A DNA stretch of 5,424 nt from Gemmatimonadales bacterium. GTDB taxonomy: Bacteria > Gemmatimonadota > Gemmatimonadetes > Gemmatimonadales > GWC2-71-9. The translations under genes and the position numbers were made by a program. The notes below the pieces were generated by a model. The model saw only the letters and a list, made by a program, of their open reading frames with translations. It was not told the origin of the DNA and did no database searches. The stretch spans positions 1 through 5,424 of the forward strand of contig JACCSE010000004.1 in the NCBI GenBank assembly GCA_013813145.1, given 5' to 3'. This document shows, piece by piece, positions 5,373 through 5,424 of this stretch (the first letter of the stretch is position 1; each line of letters opens with the position of its first letter).

Positions 5373-5424
5373 GTGAGTTACGCGCCGCAATCTAGTCCCG
5401 GCCGGTTCCGGCTACCAGCCTGCG
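5373..5424 (+). CDS. Possible leaderless gene start, product unknown (partial, runs off right edge)
   Basis: An open frame begins GTG at 5373 and stays open to the window edge (17 codons, beginning M-S-Y-A-P-Q-S-S-P-G-R-F). The start lies 8 nt after the -10 hexamer TACAAT, so the predicted transcription start coincides with or directly precedes the GTG and leaves no room for a Shine-Dalgarno; this is the arrangement of leaderless genes. The alternative ATG at 5363 stops after ten codons. Seventeen codons are too few to recognise a family. It would be divergent from gpmI, with 30 bp between the two start codons. Its reality depends on sequence beyond the edge. Confidence 0.35.
   Translation, partial: MSYAPQSSPGRFRLPAC

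Noticed and set aside
5363..5395. Plus-strand ATG at 5363 as gene start
   Set aside because: It overlaps the -10 hexamer, upstream of the predicted transcription start, and stops after ten codons.

Overview
The window is GC-rich bacterial chromosome and almost fully coding. Apart from a possible gene at the far right edge, every gene lies on the minus strand, so transcription runs from high to low coordinates. Two predicted outer-membrane beta-barrel proteins with Sec signal peptides indicate a Gram-negative (diderm) organism. GC-richness, the style of these barrels, a long-form 6-pyruvoyl-tetrahydropterin-synthase-type protein and an inverted repeat of the kind often mistranslated as 'HPERSEG...SLAALGM' would fit Gemmatimonadota or a similar environmental high-GC phylum. 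That placement is inference from recall; there is no rRNA or marker search behind it.

Layout in transcription order: (i) at the right edge, a plus-strand near-consensus sigma-70 promoter (5336-5364) followed at once by an open frame starting GTG at 5373, possibly a leaderless gene running out of the window; (ii) gpmI, cofactor-independent phosphoglycerate mutase (5342 to 3792); (iii) a 191-bp spacer holding a perfect 30-bp inverted repeat (arms 3592-3621 and 3670-3699) plus a partial extra copy (3704-3720); (iv) an outer-membrane barrel gene whose two candidate start codons both lie in the repeat or its degenerate extension (3600 to 2875); (v) 2 bp later, a PTPS/QueD-family protein that keeps the zinc histidines but lacks the catalytic Cys and His (2872 to 2450); (vi) after 71 bp, a second outer-membrane barrel (2377 to 1592); (vii) overlapping it by 4 bp, mobA (1595 to 945); (viii) mobB, overlapping mobA by 61 bp (1005 to 472); (ix) moeA, overlapping mobB by 4 bp and running off the left edge (475 to <1).

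mobA, mobB and moeA form a tightly coupled block for the last steps of molybdenum cofactor synthesis: MoeA inserts molybdenum into molybdopterin, MobA attaches GMP to give the guanine dinucleotide form, and MobB is a GTP-binding helper. This implies that the cell has enzymes of the DMSO-reductase/formate-dehydrogenase type. GpmI is glycolytic and probably unrelated in function. The most unusual points are the PTPS homologue with its catalytic residues lost, the repeat supplying or hiding the start codon of a surface protein, the alternation of outer-membrane protein genes with pterin-related genes, and the possible leaderless gene whose promoter overlaps the gpmI start. No tRNA, rRNA, CRISPR array, transposase or phage gene was seen.
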